This document shows, piece after piece, positions 1 to 6,741 of a DNA stretch of 13,789 nt. The notes below the pieces were generated by a model. It was given only the letters and a program-made list of their open reading frames with translations. It did no database searches and was not told the origin of the DNA. How positions within the stretch are numbered: the stretch's first letter is position 1; every line of letters starts with the position of its first letter. Both the position numbers and the translations under genes were made by a program. Source of the stretch: Deltaproteobacteria bacterium (lineage in GTDB: Bacteria > Desulfobacterota > DSM-4660 > Desulfatiglandales > HGW-15); the NCBI GenBank assembly GCA_020060215.1, contig JAGVAP010000078.1, positions 1 to 13,789 of the forward strand, written 5' to 3'.

Positions 1-52
1 AGAGGTCAGGAAGAGGGAAAGGACGAGGGGCGAGCAAAGACGATTCGGAATC

Positions 53-79
53 GATGGGTTTCGCTTCGCTTCACCCATC
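53..79. repeat. REP-like palindromic element
   Basis: The arms GATGGGT (53-59) and ACCCATC (73-79) are perfectly complementary and enclose a TTCGCTTCGCTTC interior. It is followed by CTACAAG. The form, GATGGGT...ACCCATCCTACA, resembles a dispersed short palindrome known from many proteobacterial genomes. Only one copy is visible here, so its repetitive nature is from memory. Confidence 0.55.
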
Positions 80-181
80 CTACAAGATCTATCGCTGAAG
101 TCGAGGTGAGCGAGGAGCGTATCGCAACGGAGGAAAGGGACAGCAGTCATTGAACGTTCTCAGGGAATGAATGGATTTTCA

Positions 182-216
182 TTCGGTGTTGGACGTTCGA
201 TGTCCGACGTTCATCT
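182..216. repeat. Degenerate heptamer tandem repeat (about TTCGACG)
   Basis: Five consecutive 7-nt units can be laid out: TTCGGTG, TTGGACG, TTCGATG, TCCGACG, TTCATCT. Each begins with T and most share the pattern TTCGAYG. No frame crossing it looks like protein. Confidence 0.6.
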
Positions 217-270
217 TCAAAATCGGAGAGGGAGGTCCGGCCTGGATGCGCGACCCGCTGTCGCAGTTCG

Positions 271-297
271 CTCTTCGTGTTCTTCATGCTCTTCGTG
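271..297. repeat. 9-nt tandem repeat (CTCTTCGTG)
   Basis: Three contiguous 9-mers: CTCTTCGTG, TTCTTCATG, CTCTTCGTG, the first and third identical, followed by TTG. On the minus strand this reads as CACGAAGAG-type units, a pattern I associate with degenerate CACGAAG intergenic repeats of some environmental bacteria. That association is from memory. Confidence 0.6.
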
Positions 298-389
298 TTG
301 AAAAATATCCCTTTCGAAGGGCCCCCTTGTTCCTGCCGAGAAGGGCGAGGAGGGCGCGAAGAATTCGATACCGGGTGTAAAAGGCATTC

Positions 390-1748
390 ATGGACGTGCA
401 GGGGAAGAAGGTCACCGTCGTCGGCCTGGGCAGGTCCGGCTTTTCGGCCGCCAAATGGCTCTCCAGGCAGCGGGCCGATGTGACGGTCAGCGACATCAAG
501 GAGGCGCGCGAACTCGATCCGCAGATGATCGGGGACCTGGCGCGCCTGGGTGTGAAGCTGCAGACGGGCGGCCATGACCTGGACACGTTTCTGGACGCGG
601 AGATCATCGTGATCAGTCCGGGGGTTCCCCTGGACACGGAGCCCCTGAGCGCCGCCCGAAACAGGGGGATCCCGATCCTTGGGGAGATGGAGCTTGCCTT
701 TCGCTGGATCGACATCCCTCTACTGGCGGTGACCGGGACCAACGGGAAATCCACGGTGACATCCCTCTTGGGTGCTCTCGTACGGGATGCCGGCCACGAG
801 GTTTTTGTGGGGGGAAATATCGGGACGCCTCTGATCGATTACATTGCGGACGGGAAAAGGGCCGACTACGCCGTCGTCGAGGTGAGCAGCTTCCAGCTCG
901 ATACGGCCGAGATGTTTTCGCCCCATGTCGCCCTGCTCCTCAATATCACACCGGATCACCTCGACAGGTATGCCACGTATGAGGATTATGAGAATTCCAA
1001 GCTGAGCATCTTCCGGAACCAGGGGCCGGGCCAGTTTGCCGTCTTGAACGACGACGATGCGCGGCTCGCCGCATACGAACCTTCCGGTCCCGCGGTCCTG
1101 CGCTACGGGATGGATTGCAGGAGAGGCCGCCATGCGTGGGTGGAGGGAAATACGCTCTTCGCACAAGACCCCGGTGGCAGAGAATGCTCCTTTGCCCTGG
1201 AGGGATTCGCCCTGCCCGGCCGTCACAACCGTGAGAACCTGATGGGGGCCGTCCTTGGAGCGCTGGCCCTGCAGATCGATCCGGGGGTCATCCAGGACAC
1301 GATCCGATCCTTCCGGAGCCTCCCCCATCGGATCGAGCCGGTGGGCCGTCACAAGGGAGTCTCCTTTTACGACGACTCCAAGGCAACGAACCTGGATGCG
1401 GCCATCCGTTCCATCCTGAGCTTCGAGACCCCGGTCGTGCTCATTGCCGGGGGACGCCACAAGGGGGCCGATTACGGTCCCCTGGTGGAGGCGGCCAAGG
1501 GGCGGGTGAGGAGGGCGGTTCTCCTGGGGGAATCGAAATCCCTGATGGCCGATGCATTCGAAGGGGAGATCCCGTTCGAGTTCGCCCGTGACATGGAGGA
1601 TGCGGTCACCCGCGCCTTTGCTGCGGCCGTGAGGGACGACGTCGTTCTGCTCGCCCCGGCGTGTTCCAGCTTCGACCTGTATCGGGATTATGCCCATCGA
1701 GGCAAGGTCTTCAAACGGGCGGTGGAGGGCCTCCGTGGCGGAGCATAG
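390..1748 (+). CDS. murD: UDP-N-acetylmuramoylalanine--D-glutamate ligase MurD
   Basis: Cytoplasmic ATP-dependent ligase adding D-glutamate to UDP-MurNAc-L-Ala in peptidoglycan precursor synthesis. The protein has 452 residues, normal for MurD. The N-terminal Rossmann-like nucleotide-binding domain starts with VVGLGRSGFSAAKWL. The Mur ligase P-loop GTNGKST is at residues 116-122. The lysine in ENSKLSIF (K204) matches the position carbamylated in other MurD enzymes. HRIEPVG (from residue 313) and DDSKATN (328-334) are the usual C-terminal signatures. The ATG has only a weak AAGG (381-384) as ribosome binding site. The 3' end overlaps ftsW by 14 nt, which points to coupled translation. Upstream lies repeat-filled DNA rather than mraY, so the gene is separated from its usual partner by at least 389 nt. 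Identification is secure. Confidence 0.97.
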   Translation: MDVQGKKVTVVGLGRSGFSAAKWLSRQRADVTVSDIKEARELDPQMIGDLARLGVKLQTGGHDLDTFLDAEIIVISPGVPLDTEPLSAARNRGIPILGEMELAFRWIDIPLLAVTGTNGKSTVTSLLGALVRDAGHEVFVGGNIGTPLIDYIADGKRADYAVVEVSSFQLDTAEMFSPHVALLLNITPDHLDRYATYEDYENSKLSIFRNQGPGQFAVLNDDDARLAAYEPSGPAVLRYGMDCRRGRHAWVEGNTLFAQDPGGRECSFALEGFALPGRHNRENLMGAVLGALALQIDPGVIQDTIRSFRSLPHRIEPVGRHKGVSFYDDSKATNLDAAIRSILSFETPVVLIAGGRHKGADYGPLVEAAKGRVRRAVLLGESKSLMADAFEGEIPFEFARDMEDAVTRAFAAAVRDDVVLLAPACSSFDLYRDYAHRGKVFKRAVEGLRGGA

Positions 1749-2844
1749 CAGAGGCAAGGTCCTGGGGTACGACTACGGATTGCTGATCCCTACCCTTCTG
1801 CTGGTGGGGTTCGGGCTCGTGGCCATCTACAGCGCCAGTTCGTTCATTGCCGAGCACAAGTACGGCGACTCGTACTTTTATCTGAAGAGGCAGGGGATCT
1901 TCTGTCTCCTGGGGCTTTGCTTCCTGATCATGGCCAAGAACATCCCCACGGAGTTCTACACGAAGCTCGTATACCCTTTCCTCCTGTTGAGCCTGGCGCT
2001 GTTGGTCGCGCTGCTGATTCCGGGGGTCGGGACGAAGATCGGAGGCGCCAGCCGATGGCTGAGGTTCGGCGGACTTTCCTTCCAGCCCTCGGAGCTCGCC
2101 AAGCTTTCCCTTGCCCTCTACGTGGCCTATTCCATGGCCAAGAAGACCACGGACATGGGCCTTTTCACCAAAGGGTTTGTCCCGCATCTGGTGGTCGCCG
2201 GCCTGTTCATGGGGTTGATCATCCTCCAGCCCGACCTCGGCACCTGCATCATCATCGGCGGCTGGCTGATCGTGCTCCTGTTCGTCGGCGGGGTGAGGAT
2301 CATCCATCTCACGGGGCTGATGATTCTCTGCATGCCGGTCGTCTTCTGGCTGATCTGGAAGGCGGACTACAGGCTCAAACGATGGTGGGCCTTTCTGAAT
2401 CCGTGGGAGGACCCGCAGGGGCTGGGATTTCAGATCATCCACTCCTTCCTGGCCTTCGGCTCAGGGGGCCTCTTGGGAGTGGGCCTCGGGAACAGCAAGC
2501 AGAAGCTCTTCTATCTCCCGGAGCCCCACACGGACTTCATCCTCTCCATCATCGCGGAAGAGCTGGGGTTGGCGGGATTGGCCGGGGTGGTCGTGCTCTT
2601 TGCGATCCTGATCATGCGGGGAATCCGGGTGGCCCTGGATGCCCCTGACCTCTACTGCACCTATCTGGCCCTGGGGATCACGAGCTTCATCGCGCTCCAG
2701 GTCCTCGTGAATATGGGCGTGGTCCTGGGGCTGCTGCCGACCAAGGGGTTGACCCTGCCCCTGATCAGCTACGGGGGCTCTTCGCTGGTGATCAGTCTGA
2801 TGGGGATCGGCATGCTGCTGAACATATCGTCGAGGACGACGTGA
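1735..2844 (+). CDS. ftsW: Septal peptidoglycan polymerase FtsW
   Basis: SEDS-family integral membrane glycosyltransferase that polymerises lipid II at the division site together with a class B penicillin-binding protein (FtsI), which is not in this window. From the GTG at 1735 the protein has 369 residues and many hydrophobic segments. Family signatures are QPSELAK (117-123), HTDFILSIIAEELG and PTKGLTLPLISYGGSS (from residue 335). I chose GTG 1735 because GGAGGG (1724-1729) sits 5 nt upstream and residues after it (GYDYGLLIPTLLLVGFG) lead directly into the first membrane segment. An ATG at 1690 would add 15 residues with no family resemblance. The gene begins inside murD. After its stop the tight packing is lost for 340 nt. 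Confidence 0.96.
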   Translation: MAEHSRGKVLGYDYGLLIPTLLLVGFGLVAIYSASSFIAEHKYGDSYFYLKRQGIFCLLGLCFLIMAKNIPTEFYTKLVYPFLLLSLALLVALLIPGVGTKIGGASRWLRFGGLSFQPSELAKLSLALYVAYSMAKKTTDMGLFTKGFVPHLVVAGLFMGLIILQPDLGTCIIIGGWLIVLLFVGGVRIIHLTGLMILCMPVVFWLIWKADYRLKRWWAFLNPWEDPQGLGFQIIHSFLAFGSGGLLGVGLGNSKQKLFYLPEPHTDFILSIIAEELGLAGLAGVVVLFAILIMRGIRVALDAPDLYCTYLALGITSFIALQVLVNMGVVLGLLPTKGLTLPLISYGGSSLVISLMGIGMLLNISSRTT

Positions 2845-2900
2845 ACGGATCGGCGTGTTGCGTGCCGCGGGGATGTGAGTTGCGGGCTGTTTCGTTGGGG

Positions 2901-2935
2901 GCTGCAGGCTGGAAATCTCGAGTTCGGAGCTGGAA
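2901..2935. repeat. Degenerate heptamer tandem repeat (GCTGGAA)
   Basis: Units GCTGCAG, GCTGGAA, ATCTCGA, GTTCGGA, GCTGGAA in uninterrupted 7-nt phase. The two exact GCTGGAA copies are 21 nt apart, three periods. Confidence 0.5.
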
Positions 2936-2987
2936 ACATCAGCGGGGGGTCTGAAGGAAAAAGAGGCACGCTTGGCGACGATCTTTT

Positions 2988-3011
2988 GCAGGAGCGAGCT
3001 CCTGCTCGCGA
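2988..3011 (+). repeat. REP-like palindrome, plus orientation
   Basis: Stem GCAGGAG (2988-2994) pairs with CTCCTGC (2999-3005), followed by TCGCGA. The GGAGC...GCGA layout resembles the REP family of Pseudomonas (GGAGCGAGC...GCTCGCGA). A second element in the opposite orientation starts 22 nt downstream. Confidence 0.55.
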
Positions 3012-3032
3012 CTCCCTTCCCGTTCAAGAAAA

Positions 3033-3053
3033 TCGCAACCCGGAGGTTGCTCC
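3033..3053 (-). repeat. REP-like 21-mer, copy 1 (minus orientation)
   Basis: Stem GCAACC (3035-3040) and GGTTGC (3045-3050) with a 4-nt loop, flanked by TCGC and GCTCCTACAG. Read on the minus strand it is GGAGCAACC-TCCG-GGTTGCGA. It matches the plus-strand sequence at 11916-11936 in 20 of 21 positions. Confidence 0.75.
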
Positions 3054-3127
3054 TACAGATGAGGAAGGGGAAGAGAAGAGAGACATTGTCGCCGGAGCTT
3101 GCCGCGGTGAGTGCACAAGGGGGTACC

Positions 3128-3162
3128 GTCACAACAACCGACAAGCAACAACCCGCGGACGA
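3128..3162. repeat. Degenerate heptamer tandem repeat (CAACCGA)
   Basis: In 7-nt phase: GTCACAA, CAACCGA, CAAGCAA, CAACCCG, CGGACGA. The middle three share CAA at the same phase. Confidence 0.5.
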
Positions 3163-3175
3163 AGGTGGGTGCAAA

Positions 3176-3203
3176 GAGTCCAGAGTGACGAGTGACGAGA
3201 AAC
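3176..3203. repeat. Heptamer tandem repeat GAGTGAC running into murG
   Basis: Units GAGTCCA, GAGTGAC, GAGTGAC, GAGAAAC. Two are identical. The only usable start codon near the conserved MurG N-terminus, GTG 3185, lies inside this row. Confidence 0.65.
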
Positions 3204-4300
3204 CGCGTTCCAGGGAACAACCGAGAGTCGTCATTGCCGGCGGAGGTACCGGCGGGCATCTCTTCCCGGCCATTGCGATAGCGAGAGAGCTCTGCTCCAG
3301 ACCGGGGGGAGCGGAGATCCGCTTTGTGACCGGCAGGCGCAAGCTGGAGTCCGAGGTGGTTGCGCGCTACGGGTTCAGGCAGACATCCATCGATGTGGAG
3401 GGGTTGAAGGGACGAGGCTGGAAGAGGGGGGCGGTCACGGCCATGAAATTGCCTTGGAGCTTCTACCAGGCCCTTTCCATCATCCGGGGGTTTTCCCCCC
3501 ACCTGGCCGTCGGGGTCGGCGGGTATTCTTCCGGGCCCGTCTGTCTGGCGGCCCGATGGATGGGGGTCCCCTGCGCCATCCAGGAGCAGAATTCGTTCCC
3601 GGGTCTGACGAATCGCCTCCTCAGCAGGGTGGCGGACAGGGTCTTCGTCTCGTTCGAGGAGAGCAAGGCCCATCTTGCCTCTTCGGCGGTGCTCTGGACA
3701 GGCAACCCCGTTCGCAAGGAACTGCTGGAGCAGGCCGGGAGCGGCCGCAAGGAGGATCAGCGGTTCTGCATCCTGGTCGTGGGGGGAAGCCAGGGCGCCA
3801 AGGCGGTCAATGAGGCGTTTCTCTCCGCCCTGGCAATCCTCGTTCGCGAGGGAAAGGACGTAAGGGTGATCCATCAGACCGGCGAAGCGGATTTCGATCG
3901 GGTGGCCGGGGGATACAGGGAGAAGGGACTCACGGGGGAAGTGAACCCCTTTATCCAGGACATGGCATGGGCCTATGCCCAGGCCGACCTGGTCGTGAGC
4001 CGGGCCGGGGCGACCACGCTGTCGGAGCTCACAGCCCTTGGAAAACCCTCCATCCTCATCCCGTATCCGTATGCGGCCAACAACCATCAGGAGCTCAATG
4101 CCCGCTCGACCGTCGAGGCGGGCGGCGCGGAGATGATCCTCCAGGGGGAGTTGAGCGGAGAGAGGCTTGCCCGGGTCCTGATGCGGTACATGGAGGATCC
4201 GCAGGCGCTCCAGGGGATGGCGGAAAAGGCCCGTGCCATGGGTCGGCCCCATGCCGTGGAGGTCATCGTGGATAATCTCTTGGAGATGGTTCGAGCATGA
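3185..4300 (+). CDS. murG: UDP-GlcNAc:lipid I N-acetylglucosaminyltransferase MurG
   Basis: Peripheral inner-membrane GT-B glycosyltransferase that converts lipid I to lipid II, the substrate of FtsW. With the GTG start at 3185 it has 371 residues, slightly longer than usual. The N-terminal lipid I-binding loop GGGTGGH is at residues 19-25. GGSQGA (200-205) and NNHQE (299-303) in the C-terminal UDP-GlcNAc domain are typical. The start is uncertain: GTG 3185 sits in a heptamer repeat without a clear Shine-Dalgarno, and no ATG, GTG or TTG lies in frame between it and the conserved core at about 3224. A TTG at 2972 would add 71 residues made from repeat sequence, which I reject. The stop overlaps the murC start as ATGA. 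The function is secure; only the 5' end is in doubt. Confidence 0.93.
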   Translation: MTSDEKPRSREQPRVVIAGGGTGGHLFPAIAIARELCSRPGGAEIRFVTGRRKLESEVVARYGFRQTSIDVEGLKGRGWKRGAVTAMKLPWSFYQALSIIRGFSPHLAVGVGGYSSGPVCLAARWMGVPCAIQEQNSFPGLTNRLLSRVADRVFVSFEESKAHLASSAVLWTGNPVRKELLEQAGSGRKEDQRFCILVVGGSQGAKAVNEAFLSALAILVREGKDVRVIHQTGEADFDRVAGGYREKGLTGEVNPFIQDMAWAYAQADLVVSRAGATTLSELTALGKPSILIPYPYAANNHQELNARSTVEAGGAEMILQGELSGERLARVLMRYMEDPQALQGMAEKARAMGRPHAVEVIVDNLLEMVRA

Positions 4301-5682
4301 AGCCTTTCGGCAAGGCAAGACATATCCATTTTGTCGGGGTCGGGGGGATCGGGATGAGCGGCATCGCCGAACTCCTCCTCAATCTCGGCTACACCGTGAC
4401 CGGGTCGGACCTGAAGGATACGCTCGTCACCAGGAGACTCACAGGCCTTGGGGGCAGGATCTTTACCGGACACCGGAAGGAGAATATCGACGGGGCGGAT
4501 GTGGTGGTCTATTCCTCGGCCGTCTCGCCGGACAATCCTGAGATCCTGGAATCCAGGGAACGGGCCGTCCCGGTCATCCCCAGGGCCGAGATGCTCTCCG
4601 AGCTGATGCGACTGAAATACGGCGTCTCGGTGGCCGGTGCGCATGGCAAGACGACGACCACCACGATGATCGCCTCCATCCTCACGGCCGGCAGGCTGGA
4701 CCCGACCGTCGTGATCGGGGGGAGGCTGGATATCTGGGGCGGCTCCAACGCCAAACTCGGGCAGGGGATGCTCCTGGTGGCGGAATCGGATGAGAGCGAC
4801 GGATCCTTCATGCTCCTTTCGCCCACCATCGCGGTGGTCACGAACATCGACTACGAGCATATGGACCACTACGGGGACATGGAGGCCCTGCGAAAGACCT
4901 TTGTCGATTTCATCAACAAGATCCCCTTCTATGGCCTGGCCGTGGTCTGCCTGGACAACGAAGAGATCCAGGGCATCATCCCCCGGTTCAGGAAAAGGTG
5001 TTTTACCTACGGCCTGAGCTCCCAGGCCGACCTCAGGGCCCGGGATGTGGAGAAAGGCAAGTTTCAGGTCAGCTTCGAACCCCTTCTGCAGGGCAAGTCC
5101 CTGGGCCGGGTAACCGTAGGAATGCCCGGGGACCACAACGTGCTGAATGCCCTTGCCGCGATTGCGGTAGGGGTCGAACTGGACGTCCCCATGGAGGAGA
5201 TCCGGAAGGGGTTGCAGAGCCTGGGTGGACTGGCCAGGCGTTTCCAGGTGAAAGGGGAGGAACGGGGAGTGACCGTGGTCGACGACTATGGGCACCACCC
5301 GACGGAAATCATGGCAACCCTCGCCGCCGCCCGGGGCTGCTGGCCGGATCAGCGGCTCATCGTCGTGTTCCAACCCCATCGCTACAGCCGGACCCGGTTG
5401 CTCTACGACCGTTTCGTCATCAGCTTCAACCACGCGGACGTCCTGGTGGTGGCCCCCCTCTACTCGGCCGGGGAGCCGGTCCTGGAGGGGGTGAATGCCG
5501 AATGGCTCTGCCGGGGGATCAAGGACCACGGCCACAAAGACGTCATCCTCTGCGAAAGCCATGAACAGATCCTGGATGTGCTCGTGGATATGGGGAAGCC
5601 GGGGGATGTCGTGCTCACCCTGGGGGCCGGTGACATCTACCACGTGGGAGAGGAACTGCTCAGGAGGATGAAGGAGAGATAA
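4297..5682 (+). CDS. murC: UDP-N-acetylmuramate--L-alanine ligase MurC
   Basis: Cytoplasmic ATP-dependent ligase that adds the first residue, L-alanine, to UDP-MurNAc. The 461 residues are the normal length. The N-terminal UDP-binding motif is GVGGIGMSG (14-22). The Mur ligase P-loop reads GAHGKT (114-119). DDYGHHP (329-335) and FQPHRYSR (from 358) are the C-terminal MurC signatures. The ATG overlaps the murG stop by 4 nt (ATGA) and is preceded by GGAGATGG, so translation is probably coupled to murG. After murC the packing is broken by a 147-nt repeat spacer before murB. Confidence 0.97.
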   Translation: MKPFGKARHIHFVGVGGIGMSGIAELLLNLGYTVTGSDLKDTLVTRRLTGLGGRIFTGHRKENIDGADVVVYSSAVSPDNPEILESRERAVPVIPRAEMLSELMRLKYGVSVAGAHGKTTTTTMIASILTAGRLDPTVVIGGRLDIWGGSNAKLGQGMLLVAESDESDGSFMLLSPTIAVVTNIDYEHMDHYGDMEALRKTFVDFINKIPFYGLAVVCLDNEEIQGIIPRFRKRCFTYGLSSQADLRARDVEKGKFQVSFEPLLQGKSLGRVTVGMPGDHNVLNALAAIAVGVELDVPMEEIRKGLQSLGGLARRFQVKGEERGVTVVDDYGHHPTEIMATLAAARGCWPDQRLIVVFQPHRYSRTRLLYDRFVISFNHADVLVVAPLYSAGEPVLEGVNAEWLCRGIKDHGHKDVILCESHEQILDVLVDMGKPGDVVLTLGAGDIYHVGEELLRRMKER

Positions 5683-5711
5683 GAAAGGCGGAAGCGGAAA
5701 CATCCCGGTGG

Positions 5712-5739
5712 AACCCGGGATCCGGGGCCGGGGATACCG
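5712..5739. repeat. Degenerate heptamer tandem repeat (GATCCGG)
   Basis: In 7-nt phase: AACCCGG, GATCCGG, GGCCGGG, GATACCG. It lies in the murC-murB spacer just upstream of another heptamer row. Internal self-complementarity (CCCGG-GAT-CCGGG) also allows a small hairpin. Confidence 0.45.
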
Positions 5740-5749
5740 CCCGTAACGG

Positions 5750-5763
5750 CATTCGCCGGAATG
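5750..5763. repeat. Small inverted repeat CATTC-GCCG-GAATG
   Basis: Perfect 5-bp arms with a 4-nt loop in the murC-murB spacer. It is too short and lacks the T tract of an intrinsic terminator. It resembles the CATTC...GAATG core of dispersed palindromes in other proteobacteria. Confidence 0.35.
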
Positions 5764-5771
5764 AAGGAATC

Positions 5772-5822
5772 AACGCTGAAACGCTGAACCCTGAATCTTG
5801 GAACCCTGAACTTTGAACCTTC
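5772..5822. repeat. Heptamer tandem repeat (AACCCTG) abutting murB
   Basis: Seven units in a row: AACGCTG, AAACGCTG, AACCCTG, AATCTTGG, AACCCTG, AACTTTG, AACCTTC. Two units are 8 nt long. The consensus is AACCCTG. The row ends 7 nt before the murB start codon, where a Shine-Dalgarno would be expected. Confidence 0.8.
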
Positions 5823-5829
5823 TTGCGGC

Positions 5830-6738
5830 ATGAACGAGAGGCAGCGAAAGGAGATCCGGGAGACCTTCGGGGAGGACGTCCTCTTCGACTGCCCCATGAG
5901 CCGATACACGACCTTCCGGGCGGGTGGAAATGCGGCAGCCCTCTGCAGCTGTTACGAGATCTCCAGGCTCCGGTGGCTGGCGGCCTACGCACGCACGGAG
6001 ACCCTCCCTTTTCTGGTCGTCGGCAGGGGGAGCAACCTCCTCTTCCGGGATACCGGTTTTGAAGGGGTGGTCGTCAGGCTGGCGGGAGAGATGGCCGCCG
6101 TCGCAGAGGAGGGGACGGATCCTCCCGGCCTGCGGGCGGGCGGAGGGGCACCGATTTCGGAGGTCCTCTCCTTTTGCCGTGACAAGGGTCTCGGCGGCCT
6201 CGAATTCCTCGCAGGGATCCCCGGCACCGCCGGGGGAGCGGTAGCGATGAATGCGGGCGCCTGGGGTCAGGAGATCGGTGGGCTCGTCCGAGAGGTCCTC
6301 CTGATGGGGTCGGAAGGGGATCTCCTGACCGGGGACAGGGACGAACTGGGCTTCGGGTACAGATCGGCTTCCATCCCGGAGGGGAGCGTGGTCGTTCAGG
6401 TGCTGCTCACCCTGTCGCGAAAAGACCCGGAGGCCGTGGCCGGGCGGATGGCGGAATACCTGGGTCGGCGGAAGGCGGCGCAGCCTCTCGAACACCCCAG
6501 CGGGGGCTCGGTGTTCAAGAACCCCCCGGGTGATTTTGCCGGGAGGTTGATCGAGGGGGTCGGCCTGAAGGGGAAGAAGGCGGGGGGCGCCATGATATCG
6601 CCCAAGCATGCCAACTTCATCGTCAACACGGGTGGTGCGAAGGCGAAGGATATCCTGGACCTCATGGATCTGGCGAGAAAGGCGGTTTTGGAGCGAACGG
6701 GCGTCGAGCTGGAGCCCGAGATCAAGGTGGTGGGGTAA
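5830..6738 (+). CDS. murB: UDP-N-acetylenolpyruvoylglucosamine reductase MurB
   Basis: Cytoplasmic FAD enzyme reducing UDP-GlcNAc-enolpyruvate to UDP-MurNAc with NADPH. The 302 residues fit the shorter type II MurB class. FAD-binding signatures are RYTTFRAGG (25-33), GRGSNLLF, and FLAGIPGTAGGAVAMNAGAWG. The catalytic-site serine is in GSVFKNP (S227), and the C-terminal glutamate is E297 in EPEIKVVG. ATG 5830 gives the expected N-terminus, but the preceding bases (AACCTTCTTGCGGC) hold no Shine-Dalgarno and directly follow a heptamer repeat, so initiation may be weak. A downstream ATG at 5896 would remove conserved residues. ftsQ follows after 3 nt. Position after murC and before ftsQ is the standard dcw order. 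Confidence 0.96.
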   Translation: MNERQRKEIRETFGEDVLFDCPMSRYTTFRAGGNAAALCSCYEISRLRWLAAYARTETLPFLVVGRGSNLLFRDTGFEGVVVRLAGEMAAVAEEGTDPPGLRAGGGAPISEVLSFCRDKGLGGLEFLAGIPGTAGGAVAMNAGAWGQEIGGLVREVLLMGSEGDLLTGDRDELGFGYRSASIPEGSVVVQVLLTLSRKDPEAVAGRMAEYLGRRKAAQPLEHPSGGSVFKNPPGDFAGRLIEGVGLKGKKAGGAMISPKHANFIVNTGGAKAKDILDLMDLARKAVLERTGVELEPEIKVVG

Positions 6739-6741
6739 GGG

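Larger units (their letters stand above)
1..389. other. Repeat-rich spacer upstream of murD, no gene seen
   Basis: No frame here reads as a recognisable protein, and no C-terminus of MraY or MurF, the usual upstream neighbours, can be seen. The stretch holds a REP-like hairpin (53-79), a row of degenerate heptamers (182-216), a row of 9-mers (271-297) and a 9-nt near-duplication (338-355, units GAGAAGGGC and GAGGAGGGC). A small inverted repeat CCCTT-TCG-AAGGG lies at 309-321. I found no convincing promoter, so murD is probably transcribed from further upstream. Confidence 0.6.
2845..3184. other. Repeat-filled ftsW-murG spacer
   Basis: About 340 nt without a credible gene, in an operon where most neighbours overlap or nearly touch. 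In order it holds a GCTGGAA heptamer row, two REP-like palindromes in opposite orientation, a CAACCGA heptamer row and a GAGTGAC heptamer row that runs into murG. The murG frame stays open back to a TTG at 2972, but the residues it would encode are a translation of these repeats, so I treat it as non-coding. Confidence 0.65.

Noticed and set aside
182..297. CRISPR array
   Set aside because: The repeats are 7-9 nt, contiguous and degenerate, with no spacers of regular length and no cas genes.
1690..1734. ATG 1690 as ftsW start
   Set aside because: It adds 15 residues with no FtsW similarity deep within murD; GTG 1735 has a proper ribosome binding site.
2972..3184. N-terminal extension of MurG from a TTG start
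   Set aside because: The frame is open, but it translates the REP-like and heptamer repeats, has no family resemblance and would add 71 residues before the normal MurG N-terminus.
4087..5703. Long minus-strand open frame across murC
   Set aside because: It is antisense to murG and murC, its residues are an opposite-strand reflection of their codon use, and no domain can be recognised. Similar long antisense frames opposite murD, murB/ftsQ, ftsA and ftsZ were dismissed for the same reason.
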